Below, piece by piece: positions 1-7,556 of a stretch of DNA of 18,900 nucleotides. Under the pieces are notes generated by a model. That model saw only the letters and a list, made by a program, of their open reading frames with translations, had not been told where the DNA came from and ran no database searches. The stretch is from assembly GCA_035513275.1 (NCBI GenBank), contig DATKCJ010000059.1:1-18900 (forward strand), read 5' to 3'. This DNA comes from DATKCJ01 sp035513275 (GTDB lineage Bacteria; Verrucomicrobiota; Verrucomicrobiia; Opitutales; Opitutaceae). Position 1 is the first letter of the stretch. The number at the start of each line of letters is the position of its first letter. A program made the translations under genes and the position numbers.

Positions 1-105
1 CTTCGACTCATCCATGTTTGCAGCCGGAGGGCGTGAGGCGGCGTGTGTCATCGCAGTTGCACCGACGAGCGTGGCGAGGATTGGCAGGGCAGTTCGCAGG
101 GGCAT
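1..105 (-). CDS. N-terminal fragment of a secreted protein, function unknown
   Basis: An open frame starts at the ATG at 105-103 and runs off the left edge of the window, so only 35 residues are visible. They look like a Sec signal peptide: a basic start (MPLRT), a hydrophobic stretch over about residues 6-19 (ALPILATLVGATAM) and small residues suitable for signal peptidase I near THAAS at 20-24. The visible mature part (RPPAANMDESK) carries no recognisable domain, so no function is proposed. The gene follows the cysteine-synthase-family gene on the same strand, with a 94-base gap holding a strong palindrome. That gap makes a separate transcript plausible. No good Shine-Dalgarno motif precedes the ATG, as for most minus-strand genes here. 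An internal ATG at residue 19 is unlikely because it would destroy the signal peptide. Confidence 0.6.
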   Translation of the reverse strand, partial: MPLRTALPILATLVGATAMTHAASRPPAANMDESK

Positions 106-119
106 CTCACGATGTTTGC

Positions 120-133
120 GCGCGGCTCCGCGC
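120..133. repeat. Small GC-rich hairpin upstream of the secreted-protein gene
   Basis: Five-base arms (GCGCG and CGCGC) flank a GCTC loop just upstream of the ATG at 105. The bases that follow (CGCCTGCAAG, 131-140) match part of the 3' half of the GTAGGAGCC repeat family seen near 7.5 kb when that repeat is read in reverse. This may therefore be a decayed repeat copy. Alternatively it could fold in the 5' leader of the gene. The evidence is weak. Confidence 0.25.
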
Positions 134-164
134 CTGCAAGATCGTAGGTTCGCGTTGAGGGCAG

Positions 165-180
165 GACGCGGGCCCGCGTC
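165..180. other. Perfect 16-bp GC-rich palindrome, possible transcript end
   Basis: GACGCGGGCCCGCGTC equals its own reverse complement. It begins 20 bases after the stop codon of the cysteine-synthase-family gene and lies before the start of the next gene. As RNA it can fold into a six-base stem with a GGCC loop. No T-run follows on the minus strand, so it is not a classical intrinsic terminator. A Rho-linked end, an RNA-stabilising hairpin or a dimeric-protein binding site are the alternatives. Confidence 0.35.
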
Positions 181-199
181 GCAGAATCGCTGGAGTGCT

Positions 200-1126
200 T
201 CACCCCGCCGCGAACAATCGCGTCGAGTAGTAGCGCTCGGCGCGGTCGCAGAGGATCGTGACGACTTGCGCGCCGGGGCCGAGGCGCTGGGCCGCGCGGA
301 TCGCGGCGACGACGTTGGCGCCGCTGGAAGTGCCTACAAGAAGTCCGTGCTCGCGGGACAGGCGGTTCGTCATTTCGAGCGCCTCCTTGCTGCCGACCTT
401 CATCGGCTCGTCGATGTGCGCGAGTTTGAGGAGCGGCGGAACATAACCGCCCGCGATGCCCTCGATAAAATGACAACACGGACACTCGCCCGAGAGCATC
501 GCTGCCTCGGCCGGTTCCATCGCGAAGATTTTCACCGCCGGGTTCGCTCGGCGCAGGCCGCGGCTGCATCCAGCGAGCGTGCCGCCGGTGCCATAGCCGG
601 AGACGAATGCATCGACGCGTCCGCCCGGGATCTGCTCGAGGATTTCGCGGACCGTGCAATGTTCGTGGTCGTCGGCGTTGATCGGGTTCTCGAACTGGCA
701 GGGAAGAAAGTAGCGCGGATCGGCGGCTGCCATTTCACGGCTCATCCGGATGCCTGTTGCGTAGCCCTCGTGCGCGTTGAAGAGCTGAATCTCCGCGCCG
801 AAGTGAGTGATGAGGTGCCTGCGCTCGATGCTCGCGGTCTCGCTCATCAGGATCTTCACGCGGTAGCCCTTCACTGCGCCCACCATCGCGAGCGCGATTC
901 CGGTGTTGCCGCTCGTGCACTCGAGGATCACCGAGTCGCGGTTGAGCAGTCCGCGCCGCTCGGCGTCCTCAATGATGCACAGCGCGAGCCGGTCCTTGAT
1001 CGAACCGCTCGGGTTCAAGAACTCCGCCTTCGCGAAAATCGCGACGCCCTCCGGCTCGAACTCGAGCCGCAGGAGCGGCGTGTTGCCAATCAATGAGAGG
1101 ACGGGAGGCCGGAGCGCGACATTCAT
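200..1126 (-). CDS. Cysteine synthase family PLP enzyme (CysK/CysM-like)
   Basis: This is a fold-type II pyridoxal-phosphate enzyme, expected to make L-cysteine in the cytoplasm from O-acetylserine (or a related activated serine) and sulfide. It has 308 residues, the usual family length. Visible motifs are LIGNTPLLRL near the N-terminus, the PLP lysine K44 in NPSGSIKDR, the substrate loop TSGNTG (71-76), the phosphate-binding GTGGT (179-183) and GTSSGAN (265-271). The loop MEKGxD-type families lack, ERRHLI at 101-106, is more CysM-like than CysK-like. An odd feature is a cysteine cluster CPCC (215-218) just before EGIAGGYVP, where the family usually has a loop without cysteines. A GTG at 1138 would add four residues, but the ATG at 1126 was preferred because the recognisable fold starts directly after it. 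The gene lies 61 bases downstream of clpB and may be cotranscribed. CysK and CysM cannot be told apart from sequence reading alone. Confidence 0.9.
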   Translation of the reverse strand: MNVALRPPVLSLIGNTPLLRLEFEPEGVAIFAKAEFLNPSGSIKDRLALCIIEDAERRGLLNRDSVILECTSGNTGIALAMVGAVKGYRVKILMSETASIERRHLITHFGAEIQLFNAHEGYATGIRMSREMAAADPRYFLPCQFENPINADDHEHCTVREILEQIPGGRVDAFVSGYGTGGTLAGCSRGLRRANPAVKIFAMEPAEAAMLSGECPCCHFIEGIAGGYVPPLLKLAHIDEPMKVGSKEALEMTNRLSREHGLLVGTSSGANVVAAIRAAQRLGPGAQVVTILCDRAERYYSTRLFAAG

Positions 1127-1187
1127 GTGCCGGCCCACTGCACGGACAGCAGGCCGTGAACAATACCAGACCTTAGAAGTGCGAGAA

Positions 1188-3782
1188 TCAAGCCGCCTTC
1201 AGCACGAGGTTATCGTGGTCGACTTCGAAGGTCGCAGTCGAGCCCTCCGGCACCGTGCCGGCGATGAGTCCGCGGGCGAGCTGGTTCTCCACGTGCTTCT
1301 GGAGGAAGCGCTTCAACGGACGTGCGCCATAGACGGGATCGTAACCCTTCTCCGCGACCCACTCACGCGCCTTCGTGTCGAGTGCCACGACCACCTTGCG
1401 ATCGGCGAGACGCGAGTTGAGGTCGGCGAGCAGCAGGTCGACGATCTTCGTGGTCTCCTCGAGAGTGAGCGGCTTGAAGAGCACCGTATCGTCGATGCGG
1501 TTGAGAAACTCCGGCCGGAACGAGCGCCGCAGCTCGGAGAAGACCGACTCGCGCACTGATTCCGGGATCGTGTCGCTCGTGACGCCTTCCTGCAGGAAAC
1601 GGCTGCCTATGTTCGACGTGAGGATGATGACCGTGTTCTTGAAGTCGACGACGTGGCCCTGCGAATCGGTGATGCGGCCGTCGTCCATGACTTGCAGCAG
1701 CACGTGAAACACATCGGGGTGCGCCTTCTCGATCTCGTCGAAGAGGATGACGGAGTAGGGATTTCGGCGCACGGCCTCGCTGAGCTGGCCGCCCTCGTCG
1801 TAGCCGACGTAGCCCGGTGGCGCGCCAATGAGCCGTGAGACCGAGTGCTTCTCCATGTATTCGGACATATCGATCCGGATGAGACTCGCCTCGGAGTCGA
1901 AGAGCGACGCGGCGAGCGTCTTCGCGAGCTCGGTTTTGCCGACGCCGGTCGGACCGAGGAAGAGGAACGTGCCGATGGGGCGCCGCGGATCCTTGATGCC
2001 GGAGCGCGCGCGGAGGATTGCCTCGCTTACGGCGTCGACGGCCTCGTCCTGACCGATGACACGCTCATGCAGCACGTCCGCGAGTCGCAGGAGCTTCTCC
2101 TTCTCGCCCTCGAGCAGTCGCGTGACGGGAACTCCGGTCCACTTCGAGACGATCTCCGCGATCTCCTCGGCGGAAACTTCCTCGCGCAACAGCTTCGAAG
2201 CGCTCGTGGTCTCCTCCATCTCGCGCAGGCGCTGCTGCAATTGCGGCAACCGTCCATGCCGAATTTCGGCGGCGCGGTTCAAATCGTATTTGCGTTCGGC
2301 GTCCTCGAGGGCGAGCCGCTCGGCCTCGACCTGCTCGCGGACCTTGCGCACTTCGGTGATCGCGCTCTTCTCCTTTTCCCACTGGTGGCGAAGAACGTCG
2401 GCCTTGTCCTTCACCTCGGTGAGTTCGCGCGAAAGGCCTTCGAGCCGCTGGCGGCTCGCGTCGTCCTTCTCCTTGCGCAGCGCAGCTTCCTCGATCTCAA
2501 GCTGCATCTGGCGGCGGCTGAGCTCGTCGAGCTCCTGCGGCATGGAGTCCATCTCGGTGCGGATCATCGCGCACGCTTCGTCGACGAGGTCGATCGCCTT
2601 GTCCGGCAGGAATCGCTCTGAGATGTAGCGGTTGGAGAGGACGGCGGCGTTGACGAGCGCGTTGTCCTGGATGCGCACGCCATGGTGGATCTCGAACCGC
2701 TCACGCAGGCCGCGCAGGATCGAGATCGTGTCCTCGACGGACGGCTGGTCGACGACAACCGGCTGGAAGCGACGCTCGAGTGCGGCGTCCTTTTCGAGAT
2801 GCTTGCGATACTCGTCGAGCGTCGTCGCGCCGATGCAGCGCAACTCGCCGCGCGCGAGCATCGGCTTGAGCATGTTGCCCGCGTCGACTGCGCCCTCGGC
2901 CTTGCCTGCGCCGACGATTGTGTGCAGCTCATCGATGAAGAGCAGCACGCGGCCCTCGCTCTGCTTCACCTCGTTGAGCACGGCCTTAAGGCGCTCCTCG
3001 AACTCGCCACGGTATTTCGCACCGGCGAGAAGCGAGCCCATGTCGAGCGAGAAGACAGTCTTGTCTTTCAACCCCTCGGGCACGTCGCCGCGAAGGATTC
3101 GCTGCGCGAGACCCTCGACGATCGCGGTCTTGCCGACGCCCGGGTCGCCAATGAGGACGGGATTGTTCTTCGTCTTGCGCGAAAGGATGCGGATGAGCCT
3201 GCGGATTTCGGCGTCGCGACCGATGACAGGATCGAGCTTCCCCTTGCGCGCTCGGTCGACGAGGTCGACGCCGTATTTCTCCAGCGCCTGGAACGTCGCC
3301 TCGGGATGCTGCGAGGTCACACGCTGGTTGCCGCGCACCGAGCGCAGCGCTTCGAGGAACTTGTGCTCCTCGATGCTGAAGCTCTCGAAGAAGCGGCGGA
3401 GCGCCGGTGTTGGTTTGGCCCGGAGGACTCCGAGGAAGAGATGCTCGACGGAAACGAAATCGTCGCGCAGTTGCCCTGCGGCGGCCTCTGCGCCGGTGAC
3501 GGCGTCCTGCACGGCCTGAGTGATGTAGACCTGTCCCGCAGCGGCGGGTCCGGAAACGGTTGGAAGCTTGCCGAGTTCGCGGTCGAGTGAGAGGGCGACT
3601 GCGCTGTGCTGGATGCCCATCTTGTCGAGCACCGCCGGCACGATACCATTCTCCTGCGTGACGAGCGCGTGCAACAAGTGCCACGCGTCGACTTGCTGGT
3701 GGTTGCGACGCCGTGCTTCAGCCTGCGCCTCCTGGAAAGCGCGGGCGGCGTTCTCGGTGAAACGGTTGAAGTCGATGTTCAC
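1188..3782 (-). CDS. clpB: ATP-dependent disaggregase ClpB
   Basis: ClpB is a hexameric AAA+ chaperone that pulls polypeptides out of aggregates together with the DnaK/DnaJ/GrpE system in the cytoplasm. The 864 residues are full length. In order they show a Clp N-domain (about 1-145), AAA domain 1 with Walker A GDPGVGKT (212-219) and Walker B LFIDE (281-285), the long charged coiled-coil middle domain (about 405-530) that distinguishes ClpB from ClpA/ClpC, AAA domain 2 with Walker A GPTGVGKT (610-617), and the C-terminal small domain. The start is GTG at 3782-3780, preceded by a run of A rather than a Shine-Dalgarno motif. The gene is the last chaperone of the htpG-grpE-dnaJ-clpB run. It is separated from dnaJ by a 124-base gap that carries a double-hairpin repeat, so it may have its own promoter or be expressed differentially from the same transcript. 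The product assignment is very secure. Confidence 0.97.
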   Translation of the reverse strand: MNIDFNRFTENAARAFQEAQAEARRRNHQQVDAWHLLHALVTQENGIVPAVLDKMGIQHSAVALSLDRELGKLPTVSGPAAAGQVYITQAVQDAVTGAEAAAGQLRDDFVSVEHLFLGVLRAKPTPALRRFFESFSIEEHKFLEALRSVRGNQRVTSQHPEATFQALEKYGVDLVDRARKGKLDPVIGRDAEIRRLIRILSRKTKNNPVLIGDPGVGKTAIVEGLAQRILRGDVPEGLKDKTVFSLDMGSLLAGAKYRGEFEERLKAVLNEVKQSEGRVLLFIDELHTIVGAGKAEGAVDAGNMLKPMLARGELRCIGATTLDEYRKHLEKDAALERRFQPVVVDQPSVEDTISILRGLRERFEIHHGVRIQDNALVNAAVLSNRYISERFLPDKAIDLVDEACAMIRTEMDSMPQELDELSRRQMQLEIEEAALRKEKDDASRQRLEGLSRELTEVKDKADVLRHQWEKEKSAITEVRKVREQVEAERLALEDAERKYDLNRAAEIRHGRLPQLQQRLREMEETTSASKLLREEVSAEEIAEIVSKWTGVPVTRLLEGEKEKLLRLADVLHERVIGQDEAVDAVSEAILRARSGIKDPRRPIGTFLFLGPTGVGKTELAKTLAASLFDSEASLIRIDMSEYMEKHSVSRLIGAPPGYVGYDEGGQLSEAVRRNPYSVILFDEIEKAHPDVFHVLLQVMDDGRITDSQGHVVDFKNTVIILTSNIGSRFLQEGVTSDTIPESVRESVFSELRRSFRPEFLNRIDDTVLFKPLTLEETTKIVDLLLADLNSRLADRKVVVALDTKAREWVAEKGYDPVYGARPLKRFLQKHVENQLARGLIAGTVPEGSTATFEVDHDNLVLKAA

Positions 3783-3823
3783 TTTTTTGAAGGGGTGGGC
3801 GGGTCAGTTGAGGCGCGGTGAAA

Positions 3824-3875
3824 GTAGGGCGGGTCTTTGACCCGCCGCGATTCGCAGGTCGGAGACCTGCGCTAC
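3824..3875. repeat. BIME-like inverted pair of GTAG-headed REP hairpins
   Basis: Two perfect hairpins stand head to head. The first has the 8-base arm GGCGGGTC at 3828-3835, a TTT loop and GACCCGCC at 3839-3846. The second has the 7-base arm GCAGGTC at 3854-3860, a GGA loop and GACCTGC at 3864-3870. Each outer end carries the same tetranucleotide pointing inward: GTAG at 3824-3827 on the plus strand and GTAG (CTAC at 3872-3875) on the minus strand. Read outward-in, the two units are GTAGGGCGGGTC and GTAGCGCAGGTC, so they are related copies whose stems have diverged while keeping pairing. This is the architecture of REP elements mobilised by RAYT (TnpA-REP) transposases. It fills the dnaJ-clpB gap. 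No RAYT gene is in the window. Confidence 0.8.
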
Positions 3876-3906
3876 GTTAGGAGGCACTGCCCGATTCTCG
3901 CTCATC

Positions 3907-4824
3907 TCAATGCCTCGGATCAAATTCGGAAACCTTCGCGAGTTCCTCCCAGAGCTCGCGCTCGCGCCCGGTGGCGGTGGTCGGGACTTCGACGGCGATG
4001 ACAACGTGTAGGTCGCCGCGCGTGCCGTCGGCGCGCGGGAGACCGAGGCCTGCGAGGCGGAGTTGCTGACCTGACTGCGTGCCGGGTTTGATGCGAAGAT
4101 CGACGCGACCATCGAGCGTGAGGATGCGAATGGTGGTGCCGAGCACGGCTTCCCAAGGCGCGAGTTCAAGGTCGTGGAAGAGCCGGTCGTTCTCGACTCG
4201 AAAGTCCGGGTGGCGCGCGATCCGGACGCGCAGGTAGAGATCGCCACGACCCCGACCCTGTCCCGCGAGTCGGATGCGCTGACCCTCGCGCACGCCCGAG
4301 GGGATGCGAACTTGATACGTCTTGGGCGGCAATGCGCGGCCCTCGGCACCGGAAGCCTGGAGCGAGACCTGTCGAGCCGAGCCGCGCAGGACCTCGTCGA
4401 GCGTGACCATGATTTCCGCCTCGATGTCGGCGGATGAGTCTTGGGTGCTGCGGCTCGCGCGCGTGTTGCCGAAGTACTGCTCGAAGAAATCGCTGAAGCC
4501 CGTGCCGCCGAAGTGGAAATCGAAATCGTCGGGAGTGTCGCCAGGACTCGCGCGACGCGCGGACGACCAGCCCGACGCCATCTCCGGCTGCTCCCAGTTC
4601 GCACCGAGCTGATCGTAGCGCTTGCGCTTCTCGGGATCGCCAAGGACTTCGTAGGCCTCGTTGATCTCTTTGAACTTTGCCTCGGCAACATCCTTGTTCG
4701 CGGGCGTGGCGCGGTCGGGATGGTGCTTGCGCGCGAGCTTGCGGAACGCGCGCTTGATGTCGTCCGCGTTCGCGTCACTCGCGACGCCGAGTGTCTCGTA
4801 GTAGTCCTTGAAGCGCGGTGCCAT
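3907..4824 (-). CDS. dnaJ: DnaJ-class J-domain co-chaperone without zinc finger (CbpA-like)
   Basis: This J-protein stimulates the ATPase of DnaK and delivers substrates to it. Of its 305 residues, about 6-72 form a J-domain with the essential HPD at 35-37. A short Gly/Phe/Asp-rich linker follows (about 80-125, with FHFGGTGF and FFEQYFG). The peptide-binding beta domains then run to the C-terminus. No CxxCxGxG repeats are present, so it is a type-B, CbpA-like protein rather than classical zinc-finger DnaJ. It starts at the ATG at 4824, 42 bases after the grpE stop, with no Shine-Dalgarno motif. Being next to grpE suggests it may serve as a main DnaK partner, but a second, zinc-finger DnaJ elsewhere in the genome is quite possible. 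The family is certain; the choice between the dnaJ and cbpA names is not. Confidence 0.93.
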   Translation of the reverse strand: MAPRFKDYYETLGVASDANADDIKRAFRKLARKHHPDRATPANKDVAEAKFKEINEAYEVLGDPEKRKRYDQLGANWEQPEMASGWSSARRASPGDTPDDFDFHFGGTGFSDFFEQYFGNTRASRSTQDSSADIEAEIMVTLDEVLRGSARQVSLQASGAEGRALPPKTYQVRIPSGVREGQRIRLAGQGRGRGDLYLRVRIARHPDFRVENDRLFHDLELAPWEAVLGTTIRILTLDGRVDLRIKPGTQSGQQLRLAGLGLPRADGTRGDLHVVIAVEVPTTATGRERELWEELAKVSEFDPRH

Positions 4825-4866
4825 GGAGGTGGGGCTGTCGGTAGGAGTCGGTCGGCTTGAGGCGGA

Positions 4867-5400
4867 TCAGTTGAGGTTGTTGATGATGACCTGCGCGTGG
4901 CGCAGGATGTGGTCGCCACGCGCGTAACCCTCGCGGAAGACTTGGATGACGGCCTGGTCGGGAAGTTCCGGGTTCTTGCCCATCGAGAGCGCCTCGTGGC
5001 GGTCGGGATCGAACGGTTGGCCGAGGCTCTCGTAGCGTGTGACACCGTGCTCGCCGAGAAGTTGGCGCAGCTTGTTGAGCGTGAGTTCGACGCCCTCGCG
5101 CACGTGTTCGACGGTGTCCTTGTCGGATGGCGTGGTGAGCGCGACCTCAAGCGTGTCGGCGATCGCGAGCACTTGCTGGATGAAACCAAGCTTGCCTGCC
5201 TCGGACTGGCGTTTGGCGTCAGTGACGAGGCGCTTGCGGATGTTGTCGAACTCCGCGGCCTTGCGCAGAGCGTTGTCGCGTTCGGTCGCGAGCTTCGCCT
5301 CGAGCTCGGCGATGCGCGCCTCGAACGTGGCGGCAGGCCCAGCCGCGGAAGTGCCGGCGGACTCCGAGTCGGGCAGAGGTTGCTGTGTATCTTCAGTCAT
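4867..5400 (-). CDS. grpE: GrpE nucleotide exchange factor
   Basis: GrpE is the homodimeric factor that releases ADP from DnaK and so sets the pace of the Hsp70 cycle. The 177 residues fit the family. An acidic, disordered head (1-24) leads into a long coiled-coil helix (about 25-70, including FDNIRKRL). A four-helix section with VLAIADTLEVAL follows, and then the C-terminal beta-wing with GQPFDPDRHEAL (127-138) and GYARGDHILRHAQV (158-171). The ATG at 5400 lies 9 bases after the htpG stop codon, and dnaJ follows 42 bases after its own stop. This indicates one htpG-grpE-dnaJ transcript. The expected partner gene dnaK is not in this window. There is no recognisable Shine-Dalgarno motif; translation may be coupled to the end of htpG. 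Confidence 0.95.
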   Translation of the reverse strand: MTEDTQQPLPDSESAGTSAAGPAATFEARIAELEAKLATERDNALRKAAEFDNIRKRLVTDAKRQSEAGKLGFIQQVLAIADTLEVALTTPSDKDTVEHVREGVELTLNKLRQLLGEHGVTRYESLGQPFDPDRHEALSMGKNPELPDQAVIQVFREGYARGDHILRHAQVIINNLN

Positions 5401-5409
5401 CGCGGAAGG

Positions 5410-7260
5410 TCACTTGGCAGCCATCTCGAGGAGCTTGTTGAGGCGTCCAACGAGGAGGCGGGGTTCCTCGACGATGCCAGCGGCGAGGAGTGAGTTGTCG
5501 TAGAGTTGTTCGCAGATGAGCGTGGCCTTTGCGGCATCGGATCCTCGGAGTGCGTTGAGCGCGTGCACCAGCGGGTGGCGCGGGTTGATCTCGAGGTCGA
5601 GTTTCGGCTGCTCGCCGGCTTCGTCGTCCTTCATCATGCGAAGCGCGCGGCGCATCGCGGGGCTGAGGAGCTTGTCGGAGTTCAGCGCGGCTGCGGGGCT
5701 GTCGACGAGACGAACGCCGGAGCGCACCTGTCCCACTCGCTCGCCAAGTGTCTCGCGAATCCAGCCGAGCAGCGCGTCCATCTCTTCCTTTGGCAGCGGA
5801 TCGCCCGCGCCTGAAGGCGCGTCGCCGATATCGAGGTCCGAGCTGTCAGCGCTGACAAGGCGCTTGTCCGAAAACTTGCCGAGGTGGCTCATGACAAACT
5901 CGTCGAACGGCTCGTAGAGGTAGAGCACCTCGAAGCCACGGGCCTTGAAGGCCTCGAGATACGGACCCGCCTCGATCGCTTCGCGGCTGAGCGCGTGGAG
6001 GAAATAGATCTCCTTCTGCGAGTCGGGCATGCGCGCGACGTAGTCGGCAAGCCCGGTGAACTTGCCCTTCTCGGTCGCGGACGACTCGAACCGCAGGAGC
6101 TTCGCAATCTGTTCGCGGTGCGCGAAGTCGCTCGAGACGCCTTCCTTCAGGTAGTTGCCGAACTGCTTGTGGAAGCCGGCATAGGCATCGGCGTTTTTCT
6201 CCGCTTCCTCCTCGAGAAACTTCAGGAATCGGCGCGTGATGACATTGCCGAGCTTCTTCACGAGCGCGCTGTCCTGCATGCGTTCGCGCGAGACGTTGAG
6301 CGGAAGGTCGGCGCTCTCGACGACGCCACGCAGGAAGCGCATCCACTCGGGCAACAGGCCCTTCGGGTGTGCGTCGATCATCACGTTCCTGCAGTAGAGC
6401 GAGACGCCGGGCTCCATGCGGCCGAAGCCGAAGCGCTCGGGATTGTCGCTCGGAGTGAAGAGCAGTGCGTTGATTGCGAGCGGCGCGTCGGCGGTGAAGT
6501 GCAGCCGGTGGCGGGGCTCGTCGAACGCGCGCGCCTGGAACTTGTAGAACTCGGTGTATTCCTCGTCCTTGATGCTCGCCTTTGCGCGCAGCCAGATGGC
6601 CTCGACCTTGTTGACGCGCTCGCCGTTGAGCGTGATCGGGAAGGGCACGAAAGAGGAGTAATGCTCGATGATCCGGCGCGCCTCGTGCGCACGGGCGAAA
6701 TCCTTGCAGTCGTCCTTAAGTGTGAGGACGACCTTGCAGCCACGGCGCTGTCCCTCGGCCTCGGTGATCTCGTAGGCGCCGGCGCCGTCGCTCGACCAGA
6801 CGAGGTGCCCGGCGTCTTTCTTCCAAGAGTGCGTGTAAACGCAGACTTCCTTCGCGACCATGAACGCGCTGTAGAAGCCGACACCGAACTGCCCGATGAG
6901 CCGTGCGTCCGCGGCGCCGCCCGATTCCTTGAGCGCGGCGAGAAACGACTTCGTGCCGCTGTGCGCGATCGTGCCGAGATTTTCGACGAGCTCCTCCCGG
7001 GTCATCCCGATGCCGAAGTCCTGAATTGTAATCGTGCCGGCCGAGTCGTCTGTCGTGATATTGATTTCGAGCGGCAGGTTGTCGTCGAAGATTTCCTTCT
7101 CGGTGATCTGCAGGTGGCGGAGTTTCTCGAGCGCGTCGGAGGCGTTCGACACTAGCTCGCGGATGAAGATCTCGCGGTCGGTGTAGAGCGAGTGGATGAC
7201 GATATCCAGCAGTTGGCGGACCTCGGCTTGGAAGGCGTGTTTCTCAGGAGTCTGGGTCAT
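5410..7260 (-). CDS. htpG: Molecular chaperone HtpG (Hsp90 family)
   Basis: HtpG is the cytoplasmic homodimeric bacterial Hsp90, which remodels client proteins with ATP, often after DnaK. The 616 residues match the family. The N-terminal GHKL ATPase domain shows FIRELVSNASDAL (32-44, with the catalytic Glu35 and the Mg-binding Asn39), DFGIGM (81-86), GTIAHSGTKSF (96-106, lid) and GQFGVGFYSAF (123-133). Middle and dimerisation domains follow. An in-frame GTG at 7377 would add 39 residues, but these do not resemble HtpG and overlap a promoter-like sequence. The ATG at 7260, directly before the conserved start, was therefore chosen. The gene heads the chaperone run htpG-grpE-dnaJ-clpB. No CIRCE operator was found upstream. 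Only the start codon is open to any doubt. Confidence 0.96.
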   Translation of the reverse strand: MTQTPEKHAFQAEVRQLLDIVIHSLYTDREIFIRELVSNASDALEKLRHLQITEKEIFDDNLPLEINITTDDSAGTITIQDFGIGMTREELVENLGTIAHSGTKSFLAALKESGGAADARLIGQFGVGFYSAFMVAKEVCVYTHSWKKDAGHLVWSSDGAGAYEITEAEGQRRGCKVVLTLKDDCKDFARAHEARRIIEHYSSFVPFPITLNGERVNKVEAIWLRAKASIKDEEYTEFYKFQARAFDEPRHRLHFTADAPLAINALLFTPSDNPERFGFGRMEPGVSLYCRNVMIDAHPKGLLPEWMRFLRGVVESADLPLNVSRERMQDSALVKKLGNVITRRFLKFLEEEAEKNADAYAGFHKQFGNYLKEGVSSDFAHREQIAKLLRFESSATEKGKFTGLADYVARMPDSQKEIYFLHALSREAIEAGPYLEAFKARGFEVLYLYEPFDEFVMSHLGKFSDKRLVSADSSDLDIGDAPSGAGDPLPKEEMDALLGWIRETLGERVGQVRSGVRLVDSPAAALNSDKLLSPAMRRALRMMKDDEAGEQPKLDLEINPRHPLVHALNALRGSDAAKATLICEQLYDNSLLAAGIVEEPRLLVGRLNKLLEMAAK

Positions 7261-7333
7261 TTTGGATTCAGGTGTGTTGAAGAGGTTTGGGCTCAAGGCA
7301 CAGAGCAACGGCTCGTCCGGGTCCCGGAAGGCG

Positions 7334-7362
7334 AGTTTACGCTTCCCCAAGTGCAGCTTCAA
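7334..7362 (-). promoter_or_regulatory. Candidate sigma70-type promoter for htpG
   Basis: On the minus strand TTGAAG (7362-7357) is followed after exactly 17 bases by TAAACT (7339-7334). Each box matches the sigma70 consensus at four of six bases. Initiation would fall near 7327, giving a leader of about 65 bases before the htpG ATG. Boxes this weak occur by chance in a stretch of this length, so this is a suggestion only. Confidence 0.3.
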
Positions 7363-7480
7363 TGCCGTGGACAGCACGATCTAAGTGACTGGCAGCCAAC
7401 GCTAGGAACCTCCGGCGGCATACCCTGCGGGACACGCTGGCACAGCACGTGCCGTTTGTTCGCGAGGCGGGTTGCTGGAG

Positions 7481-7500
7481 GTAGGAGCCTGCTTGCAGGC
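7481..7500 (+). repeat. GTAGGAGCC repeat, plus-strand unit
   Basis: The unit reads GTAGGAGCCTGCTTGCAGGC, followed by GAT. Arms GCCTGC (7487-7492) and GCAGGC (7495-7500) pair across a TT turn. It matches the minus-strand unit at 7576-7557 at 20 of 23 positions, counting the trailing GAT. It has the GTAG head typical of REP sequences. Confidence 0.75.
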
Positions 7501-7522
7501 GATTGAGTTGGGTGCGCACTGG

Positions 7523-7545
7523 TCGCGCGGGGAGCGCGCCACCTA
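7523..7545 (-). repeat. GCGCGCCACCTA-type hairpin repeat, copy 1
   Basis: The plus-strand sequence holds CGCGC (7524-7528), a GGGGA loop and GCGCG (7534-7538), followed by CCACCTA. The 13 bases AGCGCGCCACCTA at 7533-7545 recur exactly at 18059-18071, and both copies are preceded a few bases earlier by TCGCG. Read on the minus strand the unit starts TAGGTGGCGCGCT, close to a GTAG-headed REP. It sits between the two arms of the GTAGGAGCC inverted pair. Confidence 0.65.
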
Positions 7546-7556
7546 AATGAACCATC

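Noticed and set aside
4841..4860. GTAGGAGTCGG between grpE and dnaJ as another GTAG-headed repeat
   Set aside because: It has the head but no following hairpin, and lies in a short intra-operon gap; probably coincidence.
3804..5189. A long minus-strand open frame in another phase across dnaJ and grpE
   Set aside because: The translation is Ser/Arg/Thr-rich low-complexity sequence, typical of a shifted frame, and overlaps two certain genes.
5884..7155. A 423-codon open frame on the plus strand opposite htpG
   Set aside because: It is the antisense shadow of a certain gene in GC-rich DNA. The protein is Val/Leu/Glu/Arg-biased, matches no family I recognise and has no ribosome-binding site.
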